Below are positions 20,995 through 31,145 of a stretch of DNA of 64,000 bases, piece after piece; positions within the stretch are counted from its first letter, which is position 1, and each line of letters opens with the position of its first letter. The stretch is taken from positions 62,001 to 126,000 of the forward strand of contig JAJRUM010000020.1 in the NCBI GenBank assembly GCA_024277815.1. The letters are read 5' to 3'. Under the pieces are notes generated by a model. It saw only the letters and a list, made by a program, of their open reading frames with translations, was not told the DNA's origin and ran no database searches. The translations under genes and the position numbers were made by a program. This DNA is from Gammaproteobacteria bacterium. GTDB lineage: Bacteria; Pseudomonadota; Gammaproteobacteria; Xanthomonadales; SZUA-36.

Positions 20995-21009
20995 TTCGGC
21001 TTATACGCC

Positions 21010-22743
21010 TCACTTGACGCCATGCATGTTTTTACGCACCAGTGGCACCAGTGCGAAGGCGATGGCTGAGGCAACAATGCCAATCCAGAACATCATCATG
21101 AACAGGTCGCCATAACGGGCGGCCGCGGCGGCCATATCAAGCGTTTCACCTTGCGGGACGTCTATCGCCGTCAATGCCCCAAACCTGGCAGCCAGCACTT
21201 CCGAGTAGGCTGTTGCCAGAAACCACGCCCCCATCATCACACTAACGACGCTCGGCACTGACAGCTGGGTAACAGCACTTAGCCCAATAGGTGAAATACT
21301 CAACTCCCCGAGTTCAAGTACCGCATAGGCCAATACCAGCCACCAGACACTGGCCACGCCATTGAGGCCTGCCAGGTGTGCTGCATAAGCCATCGGCAGG
21401 AAAGCGAGTCCCCCGAACAACAGGCCGACCGCACTTTTTGCCGGCTTGCTTGGGTTCATGCCACGCTTATCCAGCCAGGGCCACAGCCAGGTAAAGAACG
21501 GCGTCAGGGCAACAATAAAGAAAGCACCTAAAAATGTCAGTGAGCCGGCTGTCTGTTGTACAAAAGACATGTCCCGGATAAAGGCCGCGAGCATCATCAC
21601 AGCAACTACACTGAGTAAAACCTCACCTGTTCTGAGGCGATTCTGGCCCGCCAGCTTCAAAGCCATAAGCATCGCCAGTGGGCTGACAATCAGCGGCACA
21701 ATGGTCCACGGTAGTACCGGTTCGGTGGTGGTACTTGCCACACTGAACAGGTCTTTGGTCAACAAACGGTCGGTAAAAGCGACCCAGGATCCGTAGGTTT
21801 GCTCGTACAATGTGAAAAATACCAGCACCATCATGATCAGCACAACCAGGCTGATCATTTGGTGCCGCTCAACCTGATTGCATTGCTTGATCAAAAACCA
21901 CATAAACCATGCAACCAGCACCAGCGACATGATGTGCATGGCCCCCGTCACCGTCCATGTATGCTGCATCAGCTGCCAGATGACAGCGACACCCACTAAC
22001 GAACCCAGGTAAATCGCCCATTCCCGGTTCAGCGGCCCAAGTACGCGCTCTTTCAGCAACTCCGGTTTGCGGGGCTCGGCATGGCCCTGAAGATATTTCT
22101 GGCCACTCAGGAACACCGTCAAACCCAGCAGCATGCCAATACCTGCGGCACCAAAGCCGTATTTCCAGCCAAAGGTCTCGCCGAGATACCCACAAATCAG
22201 GCTGGCAAACAGCGCACCGATGTTAATTCCAGCATAGAAAATTGTAAAACCGCCATCCCTGCGTGGATCATTTTGTGGGTACAGTTTGCCAACAATGGTA
22301 GAAATATTGGGTTTCAGAAAACCGACGCCGCCAATGATCAATGCGAGTGAAAAGTAAAATACCTGCAAAGCGCCTTCATCACGCTGGATCTCACCCCCAA
22401 CCACACGTGCCTGCTCACCCTCGAATGCCATGCCAAAGTGTCCCAGACACAGCAGTACAGCACCCGCCACCACTGCTTTGCGCATGCCCAGCCAACGATC
22501 AGCCAGCATGCCACCAATCACCGGCATGGCGTATACCATCCCGCCGTAAGCTCCGAGCAGCTGGTAACTCGGGGTATCACCCATCATGTGATACTTGATC
22601 AGATAGAGAAACAACAGTGCCTTCATGCCGTAGAAGGAAAATCGCTCCCACATTTCGGTAAAAAAGCAGATATACAGGCCTTTGGGTTGCCCCCAGAATT
22701 CATCCGCTGTTGGGAATGCTTCGCTACTTTCTGTTGCGCTCAT
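21010..22743 (-). CDS. POT/PTR-family peptide MFS transporter
   Basis: CFFTEMWERFSFYGMKALLFLYL...DPRRDGGFTIFYAGINIGALFASLICGYLGE. Confidence 0.93.
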   Translation of the reverse strand: MSATESSEAFPTADEFWGQPKGLYICFFTEMWERFSFYGMKALLFLYLIKYHMMGDTPSYQLLGAYGGMVYAMPVIGGMLADRWLGMRKAVVAGAVLLCLGHFGMAFEGEQARVVGGEIQRDEGALQVFYFSLALIIGGVGFLKPNISTIVGKLYPQNDPRRDGGFTIFYAGINIGALFASLICGYLGETFGWKYGFGAAGIGMLLGLTVFLSGQKYLQGHAEPRKPELLKERVLGPLNREWAIYLGSLVGVAVIWQLMQHTWTVTGAMHIMSLVLVAWFMWFLIKQCNQVERHQMISLVVLIMMVLVFFTLYEQTYGSWVAFTDRLLTKDLFSVASTTTEPVLPWTIVPLIVSPLAMLMALKLAGQNRLRTGEVLLSVVAVMMLAAFIRDMSFVQQTAGSLTFLGAFFIVALTPFFTWLWPWLDKRGMNPSKPAKSAVGLLFGGLAFLPMAYAAHLAGLNGVASVWWLVLAYAVLELGELSISPIGLSAVTQLSVPSVVSVMMGAWFLATAYSEVLAARFGALTAIDVPQGETLDMAAAAARYGDLFMMMFWIGIVASAIAFALVPLVRKNMHGVK

Positions 22744-23103
22744 AATTTCCTGTAGTCCGATGGCAGAAAACGGTCAAGACTCCAGTGAAATGATGTCGGA
22801 GTCAAATGCTTTGTGAAATGCCCCGGTGCTGAGTGAGCAATACCGCCTGGCTATTTCGGGGTTTGGGCGACTTGTTGTTGCTAATTTACAGACTCCCGTC
22901 TATTATTATCAGCATAGGGTTCGATAATTCCGAATCCTGTAGTTAAACGAGGGGTATTGTGAATGGAAATCATTTACCACTTTCAAGTGGCGATTTCGTG
23001 ACTCCATCTCAATAGTCATTTCAAACTCGAAAGGGAAATCTCGGGTTTTTTGTTAGACCTTCAGCATGGAAGCTACCATCTGGTTTTGTTGAAGGAGAAT
23101 CCA

Positions 23104-24531
23104 ATGAAGCGTTTCAACGCTAAGGACAATGCGAAAAGCAACGTCCGTTGTAGTACGTTTATCTCTGTTTTTGTATTTACACTTATGACCTTAAGCGCCA
23201 CATCAAGTGTTTCGGCCGCTGAACTGGTCATCAATGGCGATTTTGAGCAGCCTGACCTGACCACTTTTCCTGATGGGACAAGGGCTAAGGACAAGGGCTG
23301 GACTACTTTTCATGGTCAGAACTATCTTGGGCTGTGCACAGATGACCTTAACGAAGTCCAGTGTAATGACAATATATTGATACCGGGTTGGTCGGCCGTG
23401 TGGACCGACACACTGCTTGACGATATTCCAACAGCAGGGCGGGTTGAGATTCAGAACAATTCGCTCGTTGACCGGGTTAATCCGATCCGGGTGACGAAGG
23501 GCAAAACGCTACTTGCATACGCTAAATCCGGGCAGCAGAAAGCTGAATTGGACTCACATGACCGCAGGTTCCCCGATGGCTCGGTGGACATGAATACCAA
23601 CGTATCCATCTTCCAGGAAATTAGGGTTTGCCCCCGCGCTGCCTATCAGCTCACCTACTATTGGAAATCGCGCACGCTTTTGAACAACGACAACGATGTT
23701 CGGGTGGTCGCCAATGGAGGCGTGGTACGCATACATTCACTGAACGACAGCTGGCAGAAAGAGACCATCAATTTCGTTACTTCTGACGATACTCAATCCG
23801 GTATTGCGTTTGTATCAATCGGCGACGGCACGACTCAGGGCATGAGTCTTGACCTGGTCAGCCTTTCTGGTCCCGCAGCCGATAACTGCCCACCGCCACC
23901 TGTGTGTACACTGGATGATGACGGCAGTTCAGATGACGGCATCTCTGAGGATGGCGACTCAGAGGATGGCGGCACTACAGATGGCATTTCAGAAGATGGT
24001 GACTCCGAAGACGGGTTATTGGACGACGGAGACTCTGAAGATGGGGGCTTTGCCCAATGTCCTGCAGATGATGATTCATCCGACGACGGCTCTTCTGACG
24101 ATGGATCTTCTGACGACTCCTCTGATGATGGGACTTGCGGATTGTGCTCTGGTGACGGCATGGCAAGCCTGACCCTGCTCTACGATGGCAATGACTTCAC
24201 ACTTCACGGTCAGTCAGATGAAAAGTCCAGCGTCGAGCCACCCATATTGGGCTTGCAGGGCTTCCCCATCAACGCACTGATTAAAGTGTATGATGACAAA
24301 GACACCCTGCTGTTTGAAGGCGCTGTCCAGATTGGTCATTTCTTCGAGGTCAGCAAGCCCGGTAAGGCTCTGACCATAGAGATCATTGATCCAGCCACGT
24401 CAGAAATCGTGCAAACTGTGAAATTCCATACCTCCTGCTCTCAGCCACTGGCGAAGTATGACGAGTTTGGTGGAATCACAATATGGGATGGTGTTTCCGG
24501 AACTGAAGACGATGAATCTGAAGATGATTGA
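23104..24531 (+). CDS. secreted protein with NGDFE-type beta domain and an acidic Asp/Ser/Glu/Gly repeat linker
   Basis: Signal peptide; AAELVINGDFEQPD; low-complexity DDDGSSDDGISEDGDSEDGG...SSDDGSSDDGSSDDSSDDG; intrinsic terminator immediately downstream. Confidence 0.7.
   Translation: MKRFNAKDNAKSNVRCSTFISVFVFTLMTLSATSSVSAAELVINGDFEQPDLTTFPDGTRAKDKGWTTFHGQNYLGLCTDDLNEVQCNDNILIPGWSAVWTDTLLDDIPTAGRVEIQNNSLVDRVNPIRVTKGKTLLAYAKSGQQKAELDSHDRRFPDGSVDMNTNVSIFQEIRVCPRAAYQLTYYWKSRTLLNNDNDVRVVANGGVVRIHSLNDSWQKETINFVTSDDTQSGIAFVSIGDGTTQGMSLDLVSLSGPAADNCPPPPVCTLDDDGSSDDGISEDGDSEDGGTTDGISEDGDSEDGLLDDGDSEDGGFAQCPADDDSSDDGSSDDGSSDDSSDDGTCGLCSGDGMASLTLLYDGNDFTLHGQSDEKSSVEPPILGLQGFPINALIKVYDDKDTLLFEGAVQIGHFFEVSKPGKALTIEIIDPATSEIVQTVKFHTSCSQPLAKYDEFGGITIWDGVSGTEDDESEDD
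23914..24138 (+). repeat. imperfect GAN GAY GGN-type repeats encoding the SDDG/SEDG acidic tract
   Basis: Read directly: gatgatgacggcagttcagatgacggc...tctgatgatggg. Confidence 0.8.
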
Positions 24532-24557
24532 TTCATAGTCTGATCTGTCAGGTTAAC

Positions 24558-24595
24558 AATCCGGCCCGGTACAAATACCGGGCCGGATTTTTTTT
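24558..24595 (+). terminator. rho-independent terminator
   Basis: AATCCGGCCCGGTA-CAAA-TACCGGGCCGGATT perfect 14-bp stem followed by a T-run. Confidence 0.93.
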
Positions 24596-24695
24596 GCCCC
24601 AACAGATGCTCACCGGTGTAAACAATATATAAACAGACTGAACTGGCCAGTGATCGCCAACAGTGTATGATCATCGAAAACCTGACAGGCGACCA

Positions 24696-25973
24696 ATGAA
24701 CGACAATCACCATCCTGATCGCGGCGTGGCGAAGACCAACCAGGCGTACGTGCTGTTCATCCTTGTACTGGTTTACACCTTCAACTTCATTGATCGCCAG
24801 ATCATTGGTATTCTTGCCATACCAATCAAAGCCGACCTTGGCCTCAGCGATACTCAGCTTGGGCTAATGGGCGGGCTTGCCTTCGCCTTGTTTTACACCG
24901 GACTCGGCATTCCGATCGCGCTGCTCGCAGACCGCTTCAGTCGCACATGGATTATGACCATCGCTTTGACCGTCTGGAGCGCGATGACAGCTATTTCCGG
25001 GCTCGCGACCAGTTTCTGGCAGTTGTTTGCTGCCCGCCTGGGCGTTGGTATCGGTGAAGCGGGTGGTGTCGCACCTGCCTACTCATTGATCGCAGACTTC
25101 TTCCCACCACACCAACGTGCACGGGCATTGAGTATCTATTCTTTTGGTATCCCGATAGGCAGCGCAATTGGCATCGTTTTCGGTGGAGTTATTGCCAGCA
25201 TGCTGGATTGGCGTATCGCCTTCTTCATCGTCGGTATTGCAGGTGTGGTACTTGCGCCCATTTTCAGGCTGACCATCAAAGAACCTAAACGTGGTGGATT
25301 CGATCGTAAACGAGAGAAAAGTCAGCCACCAGATATCAAATCCATTCTACGAAGCCTGTCTCGTAAGCCCAGCTTCTGGCTGATATCGCTGGGTGCTGCC
25401 TGCTCTTCAATGATGGGATATGGCCTGTTCTTCTGGCTACCGTCGTTTTTCGTGCGCAGCTTTAATATGAGCCTGTTAGAGGCATCCCTTTATTTTGGAG
25501 CGGTACTGCTGGTCGGCGGACTGGCGGGCATCTGGGCTGGTGGCTGGTTGGGCGACCGCTTCGGGCACATGCACCGGACGCGGTACATCACGATACCGGC
25601 AGTCGCGTTTCTTGCCACCGTACCGTTTTACATTATTGCCATCATGTCTGAATCAATGCTTCTGACTTTTTCCGTACTGGTATTACCCACCGCCCTTGGC
25701 CTGGTGTGGCTGGGGCCGGTTATCTCGGTCCTGCAACACCTGGTACAACCCAATATGCGGGCCACTGCTTCAGCCATATTTCTGTTTATCAACAACCTGA
25801 TAGGTATCGGTGCGGGTACATTCCTGATTGGTCTGCTGTCCGATACACTTGCCTTGAAGTACGGTGATGAATCACTTCGCTACTCAATCCTGGCAGGTAC
25901 CATCTTCTATGTGTTGGCCGCCGGGCTGTTTTTTTTGGCCTCACGATGGGTTGAGCAAGACTGGGAGGACTGA
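24696..25973 (+). CDS. MFS transporter (spinster/UhpC-like)
   Basis: FNFIDRQIIGILAIPIKADLGLSDTQLGLMGGLAFALFYTGLGIPIALLADR. Confidence 0.9.
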   Translation: MNDNHHPDRGVAKTNQAYVLFILVLVYTFNFIDRQIIGILAIPIKADLGLSDTQLGLMGGLAFALFYTGLGIPIALLADRFSRTWIMTIALTVWSAMTAISGLATSFWQLFAARLGVGIGEAGGVAPAYSLIADFFPPHQRARALSIYSFGIPIGSAIGIVFGGVIASMLDWRIAFFIVGIAGVVLAPIFRLTIKEPKRGGFDRKREKSQPPDIKSILRSLSRKPSFWLISLGAACSSMMGYGLFFWLPSFFVRSFNMSLLEASLYFGAVLLVGGLAGIWAGGWLGDRFGHMHRTRYITIPAVAFLATVPFYIIAIMSESMLLTFSVLVLPTALGLVWLGPVISVLQHLVQPNMRATASAIFLFINNLIGIGAGTFLIGLLSDTLALKYGDESLRYSILAGTIFYVLAAGLFFLASRWVEQDWED

Positions 25974-26002
25974 AAGGCCAAGCGGCAACAGCGCCCTTCT
26001 GA

Positions 26003-26182
26003 TCAGCCGTGGGGTTTCCTGACGGCAGACCTGCTGCCGGTCGGTCTGAATAACCGTACCCAGAAAATCGCCTCCGCGCCCAGACCCAACGCCAGAAACA
26101 CGGTTGCAGGTATAGCCATGCCGACAAAATAGAGCAGGACAGCGAGGAGCAGGAAGCACAGGGTTATGAGCCTTTTATTCAT
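26003..26182 (-). CDS. small hypothetical membrane protein
   Basis: MNKRLITLCFLLLAVLLYFVGMAIPATVFLALGLGAEAIFWVRLF, two predicted TM helices. Confidence 0.5.
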   Translation of the reverse strand: MNKRLITLCFLLLAVLLYFVGMAIPATVFLALGLGAEAIFWVRLFRPTGSRSAVRKPHG

Positions 26183-26293
26183 TGCTGTTACTATAGGTTT
26201 TTCCTGCACACACCACAATAAATTTGCACATAATCATCAGCCATTCCTGGATCAGCAGGGAGCCACTTCCCAGTAGCAGTGGGACATAAGCCT

Positions 26294-27232
26294 ATGAACA
26301 GAAGAAAAATTTTAATTGATTGCGATCCGGGGCAGGACGATGCCGTCATGCTGTTGCTGGCACTTGCATGCCCGCGCGAGCTCAACATTCTGGGTATCAC
26401 TGCCGTCGCGGGTAATGTACCTCTTAACCTGACCGAGCGGAATACGCGCATTATTTGCGAGTTGGCTGGCAGGCTGGATGTTCCGGTATTCGCGGGTTGC
26501 GAGAAACCATTGCACCGGAAACTGATCACAGCCGAGAATGTGCACGGCAAAACCGGCATCGATGGTATTGATATTTACCGCCCTTCCCTGCCTTTGCAGG
26601 AACAACATGGCGTTGATTTTATTATCGAAACCTTGCTGAACGCTGAAAATGGTGCGGTGACCCTCGTACCGACCGGGCCGTTGACCAATATCGGACTGGC
26701 CATGGTCAGACAACCGGAGATCCTTCCAAAAATAAAGGAAATTGTACTCATGGGCGGGGCAATGCGTGAAGGTGGCAATACCACGCCATGTGCCGAATTC
26801 AATATTCTGGTTGACCCCGAGGCAGCACAAATTGTCATGCACTGCGGGCGACCACTAACAATCGTACCTCTCGATGTCACTCACCAGGCACTGGTTACGC
26901 GGGAGAGAATTGAGCAGTTACGGGGGCTGAATTCAAAAGTTGGCACCGCCATCGTCGGCATGATGGAGTTCTTCAACCGTTTTGACAGTGAAAAATATGG
27001 CAGTGGCGGCGCACCCCTGCATGACCCCTGCACGATTGCTTACCTGCTCAAGCCAGATTTATTTGCGGGTAAGTTGTGCAATGTTGAAGTCGAAACAGAA
27101 TCCCCATTAACCGTTGGCCACACCGCAGTCGACTTCTGGGGCGTTACCGCTCGACCGAAGAATGCCAATTGGTTGTACCAGATCGATGCAGACGGTTTTT
27201 TCGCTTTGCTGATTGAGCGGTTAGGTGTATGA
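26294..27232 (+). CDS. inosine/uridine-preferring nucleoside hydrolase
   Basis: ILIDCDPGQDDAVMLLLAL...TAVAGNVPLNLTERNTRIICELAGR; VLMGGAMREGGNTTPCAEFNILVDPEAA; HDPCTIAYLL. Confidence 0.95.
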   Translation: MNRRKILIDCDPGQDDAVMLLLALACPRELNILGITAVAGNVPLNLTERNTRIICELAGRLDVPVFAGCEKPLHRKLITAENVHGKTGIDGIDIYRPSLPLQEQHGVDFIIETLLNAENGAVTLVPTGPLTNIGLAMVRQPEILPKIKEIVLMGGAMREGGNTTPCAEFNILVDPEAAQIVMHCGRPLTIVPLDVTHQALVTRERIEQLRGLNSKVGTAIVGMMEFFNRFDSEKYGSGGAPLHDPCTIAYLLKPDLFAGKLCNVEVETESPLTVGHTAVDFWGVTARPKNANWLYQIDADGFFALLIERLGV

Positions 27233-28071
27233 ACGGAGGACCAACCATTGCCGTTATCGGTTCCATCAACCTGGATATCGTAGCCAGTGTAAAAGCATTT
27301 CCCCAACCGGGCGAGACAATAACCGATGCCACTGTCAAAAGATTCCCCGGGGGCAAGGGCGCTAATCAGGCCATTGCCGCTCATCGCCTCGGCGCATCTG
27401 TCCTCATGATTGGCAGAGTGGGCAGCGACCCTGCGGCAGATGAGGCGCTCAGCACACTGCGTAAAGAGGGCGTTGACCTGAGTTACTGTGATTCACTGCA
27501 GGGCTGTGCGACCGGACAAGCATTAATCGTCGTGACTGAGGCAGGAGAGAATCAGATTGTCGTGGCGCCTGGAGCGAATGCCGCCTTCGATGCGGAACAC
27601 CTTGTGATGCCCGAATGCGATGCTGTCATCGCCCAGCTTGAAGTGCCGATGGAAACCATTCTCAAGGCAGCAACTGTCAGCAAGGGATTCTTCTGTTTGA
27701 ATGCTGCACCGGCAAAACCTGTTCCACATGCAGTGCTGGAGCACGTTGACCTGCTGGTAGTCAATGAAATTGAAGCTACCGCACTCGGCAAGGAACGGGA
27801 TGGTTACGCCGGACTGCTTGCCATCACCTACGGCAGCGAAGGGGCAGTATTGAGCCGTCGACACCAGCAAATCGCCACAGCAAAGCCCCCGGCAGTAGAA
27901 GTTGTAGATACCACCGGCGCCGGTGATGCATTTACGGCCGCGCTGACCGTGGCACTGGTCAGCGGTATGAAACCGCAGGCTGCTTTGGAGCAAGCCTGCC
28001 TGGTGGGTGCATTGACAACCACCAGCATGGGCGCGCAGTCATCGCCGCTGGCCAGCGATATCAAGCCCTGA
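27229..28071 (+). CDS. rbsK: ribokinase (PfkB family)
   Basis: IAVIGSINLDIVASVKAFPQPGETI...FPGGKGANQAIAAHRLGA; VVDTTGAGDAFTAAL; overlaps nucleoside hydrolase stop. Confidence 0.9.
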   Translation: MNGGPTIAVIGSINLDIVASVKAFPQPGETITDATVKRFPGGKGANQAIAAHRLGASVLMIGRVGSDPAADEALSTLRKEGVDLSYCDSLQGCATGQALIVVTEAGENQIVVAPGANAAFDAEHLVMPECDAVIAQLEVPMETILKAATVSKGFFCLNAAPAKPVPHAVLEHVDLLVVNEIEATALGKERDGYAGLLAITYGSEGAVLSRRHQQIATAKPPAVEVVDTTGAGDAFTAALTVALVSGMKPQAALEQACLVGALTTTSMGAQSSPLASDIKP

Positions 28072-28077
28072 AGGAAT

Positions 28078-31000
28078 TCAGCTTAGTGGCTTCGTTTCGC
28101 GCGTGATCAACAAATACAATGCCGGAACAATAAACAGTGTAACCACTGTTGAAATCAGCATCCCGCCGATAATCACCAACCCCAATGGCGTCCACATGCT
28201 GCTGTTTTTCATCGTCAATGGCAACAGGCCACCCACTGTTGTCAGCGTGGTCAGAACGATTGGGGTCAAGCGTGTTTGTGCGGCATTGGCAATGGCATCG
28301 CGGATCCCCTCCCCTTTCCGAACCAGTTGATTGGCAGTATCGACCAGGATAATGGAGTTGTTAACCACGATACCCATCAAGCTGGTCAAACCCACGAAAG
28401 CCATGACAGAAAAGGAATAGTCAAAAGCCAACAGTGCCAGTATGGCCCCAGAGAACGCAAAAGGTATGGAGGTAAACACAATTGCAGGTTGGGCAAATGA
28501 CCGGAACTGTAAAACCAGCACTGCAAAAATACCCAGTAGTGAAATCAACAATGCCTTGAGCAGGCCCGCGAATGAATCATTTCTTGATTCCTGCTCGCCA
28601 GCGACTGTGTACCTGATGCCAGGCGGGAACTGCATTTTCTCCAGTTTTTCGACCACCCTGGCAGTGACTTCCGCAGTCAGGTAACCGCTGCGGGTATCCG
28701 CCGTCACCAAGGCATTTCTCTCCAGGTAAAAATGTTGCAGCTGAGACGGCACGGTCTGCAACTCCATGCTTATTAATTGCTTCAGGGGCACGAAAGAACC
28801 ATCATCAGCCATCACCAGCAGCTTGTTCAGGTTGTCAATTTGCGGCGTTGCGGCACTGTCCAGCCGTATCATGATGTCGTAATCATCGCCATTCTGGTCA
28901 CGATAACGGCCGACACGGCTGCCCATCAAACTGGTACGAATGGTATTATCAATACTGCTGACAGATACGTTCAGCAAGGCCGCTTTTTCCCGCCTGACGT
29001 TGATTTCCAAGTCCAGCTTTGGCCGACCCATTGGGTTGTCTACATTGACGGTGCCGGGCGTTGCCATGATCAGCGCCTCGATATCAGCAGCAGTTTGCTG
29101 CAGCAAGCCGAGGTCATCGCCCAGCACCCGGATTGCAATAGGCGCATCAACCGGCGGGCCCTGCTGAAACTCTTTGACCTTGACCTTGGCACCGGGCACC
29201 TGTGCAAAATCACTGCGCAAATCCTTTACCAACTGATGTAGTTCCGGACGCTCCAACTCATTAAGAATAACAAACAGCTGTGCCTTGTTGGCCGATTCAC
29301 CACCAGGGAATTCATTGTAGTAAATACTGGGGTTTTCCCGGCCGATGTTGGCCGCCACCGATTTGACCTGCGTATAAGAACGCACCTGCGTATCAATACG
29401 CCTGGCCAACGCCTGTGTCGCATAAAAACTGCTGCTTTCCGGTAATTCAATATTCAACAGTAACTGGGGTTTCTCTGCCTTTGGGAACAGACTGACCCCA
29501 ACTTTTGCGAACAGCGCCAGACTACCCGCAAACAGGACCAGGGATATTGAAATCACCCACAGCGGATGTTTTAGTGCCGCTGCCAGCGCAGCTTTATAGT
29601 GCTGGCAGGATAGGTGCTCAAGTTGCCGCTGCACAAAATTCCGGCCACTGCCTGGCTCCCCTGCTTTCCGTTGCCTGAACATACGACTGGCCATCAGTGG
29701 TGCCAGTGTCACCGCAATGAAGAACGAAGCGGTCAATACCAATACGACGGTGACCGGCATTGAACGCATAAAACTGCCTACATTGCTCGGCATCATCAGC
29801 ATTGGGATAAACGCAAGAATGGTCGTCGCGGTACCACTGGCGATGGCCCATGCCACCTGCCCGGTTCCACTCGCCGCCGCCTCGAGTGGAGGGAGTCCCA
29901 GCCTCAGCTTCTGGCCAATAGATTCAGTGACCACAATGGCATTGTCCACCAACAGGCCCAGCGCAATCACCAGGCCGACAATCGACATTTGCTGTAAGCC
30001 AAAACTGAAGAAATCAAGCCCGGCTATGCCGATTAACATAGAGACAGGAATCGCCAGGAGAACGATGCTCGCAGCCCTGATTCCCAGCGAGAATAGTATG
30101 ATAAGACCCACCAATACAAGACCTTGCATAAGGTTTACAAAAAACCCATTGACTTGTTTCTTGACGCTCACTGACTGGTCAAAAACAATACTGGTCGCCA
30201 TTGTGGCTGGCAGGTCGGCATTGAATTGCCTGAGTTCACTCTTCAGGCCATCCATGACATTGAAAATGTTGGTATATGCTCGCTGCTCGACCGCGACAAA
30301 CACGGCCCGCTCACCATTGTACAGACCAAGATAGGCGGGTTCGGCATCGACCAGGCTGACTTCAGCGATGTCTTCAACATGAACCACGCTTCCATTTGGC
30401 AACTTCAGGACAGTACGGCGAATCTCTTCCAGTGATTTATAATCACCACTGGTCTTAACTGAGAACCGCTTGGCTCCGGCATCAACAAACCCGCCCGGCA
30501 CATTGGCTGCTGCGCCCACCAGACTGCCTTCCAACACTTCCAGGCTCAGTCCCAGTTCCCGCATGGCTGCAGTGTCAGCTGTCACCTGGACCTGCTGATT
30601 GGGAAAGGCCATTGTACTGGCACGCTTAACGCCAGGAACGCGTGTAAATATCTTTTCCAGGCGCTCTGCCTGGTAGCGCATTTCGCGATAACTGGCCAAC
30701 TCGGACAACAACGCTACCTGTAATACATTGACATCTGTAGGCGAGGCCTGCTTGATATCAATGCTGTAGATCTGCTCTGGTAAATCAGCCCGGATCTTGG
30801 AGATAGCCTGGATGACATCATCATATTTTTCATTCGGATCCACACCAAAGTCGAACTCGACTTCAATGATGGTCACGCCATCTATGATGCGGGTCTTTAC
30901 ATCCTTGATATCCTCCAACTCATTGATTTCTTCCTCGATCGGATCAGTGACGAGTTTTTCCATATCCAGGGGACTGGTGCCAGGGTACGCCACGGTCACG

Positions 31001-31137
31001 ATGACCATCGGAAAATCAAACTGGGGATCTTCAGAACGTGGCATGGTCTGAAAGGACAACACACCGAGCAAAGTCAGCAACGCAACAACTATCAGCGTGA
31101 ACTGATGATTGCGAATAGCATTAACCGGTAGTTGCAT
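28078..31137 (-). CDS. efflux RND transporter permease subunit
   Basis: 1019 aa; AcrB/MdtB-like TM pattern, G..VDNAIVVTESI, FSVMAFVGLTSLMGIVVNNSIILVD. Confidence 0.95.
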   Translation of the reverse strand: MQLPVNAIRNHQFTLIVVALLTLLGVLSFQTMPRSEDPQFDFPMVIVTVAYPGTSPLDMEKLVTDPIEEEINELEDIKDVKTRIIDGVTIIEVEFDFGVDPNEKYDDVIQAISKIRADLPEQIYSIDIKQASPTDVNVLQVALLSELASYREMRYQAERLEKIFTRVPGVKRASTMAFPNQQVQVTADTAAMRELGLSLEVLEGSLVGAAANVPGGFVDAGAKRFSVKTSGDYKSLEEIRRTVLKLPNGSVVHVEDIAEVSLVDAEPAYLGLYNGERAVFVAVEQRAYTNIFNVMDGLKSELRQFNADLPATMATSIVFDQSVSVKKQVNGFFVNLMQGLVLVGLIILFSLGIRAASIVLLAIPVSMLIGIAGLDFFSFGLQQMSIVGLVIALGLLVDNAIVVTESIGQKLRLGLPPLEAAASGTGQVAWAIASGTATTILAFIPMLMMPSNVGSFMRSMPVTVVLVLTASFFIAVTLAPLMASRMFRQRKAGEPGSGRNFVQRQLEHLSCQHYKAALAAALKHPLWVISISLVLFAGSLALFAKVGVSLFPKAEKPQLLLNIELPESSSFYATQALARRIDTQVRSYTQVKSVAANIGRENPSIYYNEFPGGESANKAQLFVILNELERPELHQLVKDLRSDFAQVPGAKVKVKEFQQGPPVDAPIAIRVLGDDLGLLQQTAADIEALIMATPGTVNVDNPMGRPKLDLEINVRREKAALLNVSVSSIDNTIRTSLMGSRVGRYRDQNGDDYDIMIRLDSAATPQIDNLNKLLVMADDGSFVPLKQLISMELQTVPSQLQHFYLERNALVTADTRSGYLTAEVTARVVEKLEKMQFPPGIRYTVAGEQESRNDSFAGLLKALLISLLGIFAVLVLQFRSFAQPAIVFTSIPFAFSGAILALLAFDYSFSVMAFVGLTSLMGIVVNNSIILVDTANQLVRKGEGIRDAIANAAQTRLTPIVLTTLTTVGGLLPLTMKNSSMWTPLGLVIIGGMLISTVVTLFIVPALYLLITRETKPLS

Positions 31138-31145
31138 ACGCTGGT

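Noticed and set aside
29717-30334. 205-aa plus-strand ORF
   Set aside because: Antisense to the RND permease; low-complexity Ser/Thr/Arg composition typical of shadow ORFs
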